7,238 bases of DNA from Candidatus Roizmanbacteria bacterium CG22_combo_CG10-13_8_21_14_all_34_12. Lineage in GTDB: Bacteria > Patescibacteriota > Microgenomatia > UBA1406 > GWC2-37-13. The stretch is taken from assembly GCA_002786595.1 (NCBI GenBank), contig PCTC01000033.1, forward strand, positions 8,233-15,470. The letters are read 5' to 3'. Of this stretch, positions 6,003 to 7,238 are shown piece after piece. The notes under the pieces are model-generated. The model was not told the DNA's origin and did no database searches. It saw only the letters and a program-made list of their open reading frames with translations. The translations under genes were made by a program, and so were the position numbers. Each line of letters begins with the position of its first letter. Position 1 is the first letter of the stretch.

Positions 6003-7016
6003 ATGAATATCGCATTTTTATATAATGTTCGTCATCGATATCCTGACCCAAAAAAACCTAAGACTTTAAGGGAAGCCGATTTTGATGATCCTGAAACAAC
6101 AGAATTACAAATAAAATATTTGAAAAAACTTGGTTATAAAATATTTCCAATCGAAGCTAATGAACAGGCTTATTTTAAGCTTTACCGGCTGAAAAACAAA
6201 ATAGATCTAGTTTTTAATGTTTCTGAAGGTTTACACGGAAATGACCGAGAAGCACAGATTCCAGCCATGTTGGAGATGTTACAGATTCCATACACTGGTT
6301 CCCCTCCCTTGACGCAAGCAATTATTTTGAATAAATCAAAAACAAAGGAGATTTTGATTGCTAACAAAATCCCAACTTTACGATATCAGTTGTTAACGAA
6401 CAAGAACGATAAACTAAATAAATCTTTAAAGTATCCCCTAATGGTAAAACCGGTTTCAGAAGGATCATCGGCAGGTATTACTAATAAGAGTGTTGTTTAT
6501 AGCGAAGTAGAGCTATACAAACAGGTTGATTACATTTTTAAAACTTTTAACGAACAAGCGATGGTTGAGCCTTACCTTGCTGGAAGAGAATTTTCAGTAG
6601 CCATGCTTGGAAATCCGCCACAAGTTCTTCCAATTTTAGAATCCGACCATTCAATTTTACCAAAAAAGTATATGCCTTTTGATTCACTTGAAGTAAAATG
6701 GTTTTACGAATTGGCCACAGGCGGAAAACATTTGAAGTGTCCCGCAAAAATTACTTTTGTTTTAGAAAAAAAAATTAATAAAATTTGTCTAGAATTATGG
6801 GATGTTCTTGGAATAAGAGATTGGTGTCGTATCGACATTCGTTGTGATGAAAAGGATAACCCCTATGTTCTTGAGGTCAATTCTCCTCCAGGCTGCACAC
6901 CGCCAGAACATGATCCAGCATCTTATTTTCCTCTCATTGCTCGATCAATTGGGATTGATTATGAAAATTTATTAAAAAAAATTATCGAAACTGCCTTGAA
7001 AAGGTATAAGAAATAG
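6003..7016 (+). CDS. D-alanine-D-alanine-ligase-like ATP-grasp enzyme
   Basis: This 337-residue protein has the Ddl fold pattern. VFNVSEGLHGNDREAQIPAMLE (70-91) and IPYTGS (95-100) form the N-terminal part. YPLMVKPVSEGSSAGIT (144-160) has ATP lysine K149 and the Ser loop. VEPYLAGREFSVAML (188-202) is the hinge region. R276, D278, E291 and N293 have exactly the spacing of E. coli DdlB R255, D257, E270 and N272. The usual Ddl N-terminal motif with the substrate-binding Glu (E15) is absent, DdlB Y216 aligns with W233, and S281/L282 align with E302/H303. This suggests an amino-acid ligase with another substrate instead of the housekeeping Ddl. These alignments are by eye. It follows the PGM1-like gene by 9 nt with no ribosome site. 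The stop codon is 4 nt from a convergent tRNA, so no terminator fits between them. Confidence 0.85.
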   Translation: MNIAFLYNVRHRYPDPKKPKTLREADFDDPETTELQIKYLKKLGYKIFPIEANEQAYFKLYRLKNKIDLVFNVSEGLHGNDREAQIPAMLEMLQIPYTGSPPLTQAIILNKSKTKEILIANKIPTLRYQLLTNKNDKLNKSLKYPLMVKPVSEGSSAGITNKSVVYSEVELYKQVDYIFKTFNEQAMVEPYLAGREFSVAMLGNPPQVLPILESDHSILPKKYMPFDSLEVKWFYELATGGKHLKCPAKITFVLEKKINKICLELWDVLGIRDWCRIDIRCDEKDNPYVLEVNSPPGCTPPEHDPASYFPLIARSIGIDYENLLKKIIETALKRYKK

Positions 7017-7020
7017 TTTG

Positions 7021-7092
7021 TGGACTTGGAGGGATTTGAACCCCCAACATCTTCGATGTAAACGAAGCGCTCTACCGTTGAGCTACAAGTCC
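7021..7092 (-). tRNA. tRNA-Val (anticodon UAC)
   Basis: The complement strand folds as a 72-nt cloverleaf. The acceptor stem is GGACTTG with CAAGTCC (7 of 7 pairs), and the D-arm is GCTC/GAGC with GG in the loop. The anticodon arm CTTCG/CGAAG has loop TTTACAT, giving anticodon TAC and reading valine GTN codons, mainly GTA. The variable loop is 5 nt, and the T-arm GGGGG/CCCTC (one G-U pair) has loop TTCAAAT. The discriminator base is A. CCA is not encoded (CAA follows), so the cell must add it. Confidence 0.96.
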
Positions 7093-7101
7093 TTTTGATT
7101 A

Positions 7102-7107
7102 ATTATA
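7102..7107 (-). promoter_or_regulatory. -10 box of the tRNA-Val promoter
   Basis: A perfect TATAAT on the minus strand predicts a start at about 7095, giving a 5' leader of only about 3 nt before the mature tRNA. The -35 region is poor (TAAAGA at 17-bp spacing), so the tRNA may also be made from the nuclease-like gene transcript upstream. Confidence 0.5.
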
Positions 7108-7117
7108 CAATAAGAGT

Positions 7118-7238
7118 TTATTTCTCTTTAAAAATCGGGCAGATCTGTTGATAGTCACAATAATTACATAAAGAATTTCGTTTTGGTTTTAGATCAACGT
7201 CGCTATTTATTGTTTCAGCAATATCTAATATTTCATTT
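7118..7238 (-). CDS. PD-(D/E)XK nuclease-family protein, C-terminal end (runs off the right edge)
   Basis: Only the last 40 codons are visible. They end in RNSLCNYCDYQQICPIFKEK followed by TAA. The C-x2-C-x5-C pattern just before the C-terminus is the one that holds the 4Fe-4S cluster in Cas4/AddB-type members of the RecB-like PD-(D/E)XK nuclease superfamily; the fourth cysteine and the catalytic motif would lie upstream, outside the window. By family knowledge these are DNA exonucleases in repair or recombination, or Cas4 in CRISPR adaptation. No CRISPR repeat is visible here, so a repair-type role is more likely. The gene ends 25 nt before the start of tRNA-Val on the same strand. Confidence 0.72.
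   Translation of the reverse strand, partial: NEILDIAETINSDVDLKPKRNSLCNYCDYQQICPIFKEK

Noticed and set aside
7095..7110. TTGATTAATTATACAA before the tRNA, similar to part of the dyad repeats
   Set aside because: It lacks the CGAT part of the dyad, and the match is largely explained by the tRNA -10 box TATAAT.

Overview
The window is AT-rich bacterial DNA with very tightly packed genes. TGA is used as a stop codon (tmk and the Ig-like gene both end in TGA), so this is the standard bacterial code. Several features together suggest a Candidate Phyla Radiation bacterium (Patescibacteria, probably Microgenomates-like): a membrane-anchored Clp-type AAA+ protein, a short YerC-like TrpR-family regulator, overlapping genes, few Shine-Dalgarno sites, and a tRNA without an encoded CCA. 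This assignment is an inference from gene content and style; no marker gene was compared.

Region 1 (1-3341, minus strand) is one operon read from a good sigma70-type promoter at 3313-3341. Its genes, in order of transcription, are a two-domain membrane-anchored Clp/AAA+ ATPase, thymidylate kinase (tmk), a small membrane-anchored Ig-like protein, and the start of UTP-glucose-1-phosphate uridylyltransferase (galU), which runs off the left edge. Genes overlap by a few bases or nearly so. The predicted transcription start of the first gene falls on the A of its ATG, implying a leaderless mRNA. The Clp gene carries a 28-bp palindromic repeat inserted in frame in its second ATPase domain.

Region 2 (3460-4053, plus strand) is a compact cassette with one TrpR/YerC-like HTH regulator. 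It is bracketed on both sides by the same pair of 26-bp dyad repeats, with the same 29-bp period in each pair. These look like operators of the regulator, but finding them also after the stop codon is unusual and is the most striking signal in the window.

Region 3 (4101-4571) holds a 97-residue orphan gene on the minus strand. Two back-to-back promoters surround two hairpin-forming repeats, one of them a widespread ATTCCC-N8-GGGAAT type.

Region 4 (4572-7016, plus strand) is a two-gene operon of ATP-grasp ligases: a PGM1-like protein of 473 residues and a D-Ala-D-Ala-ligase-like protein of 337 residues. The second keeps the ATP and metal residues but has altered substrate-binding positions. 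Together they look like a small amide or peptide-bond-forming pathway with unknown product.

Region 5 (7021-7238, minus strand) has tRNA-Val(UAC), convergent with the ligase operon and only 4 nt from its stop codon. Upstream of the tRNA is the C-terminal end of a PD-(D/E)XK nuclease-like protein with a three-cysteine Fe-S motif.
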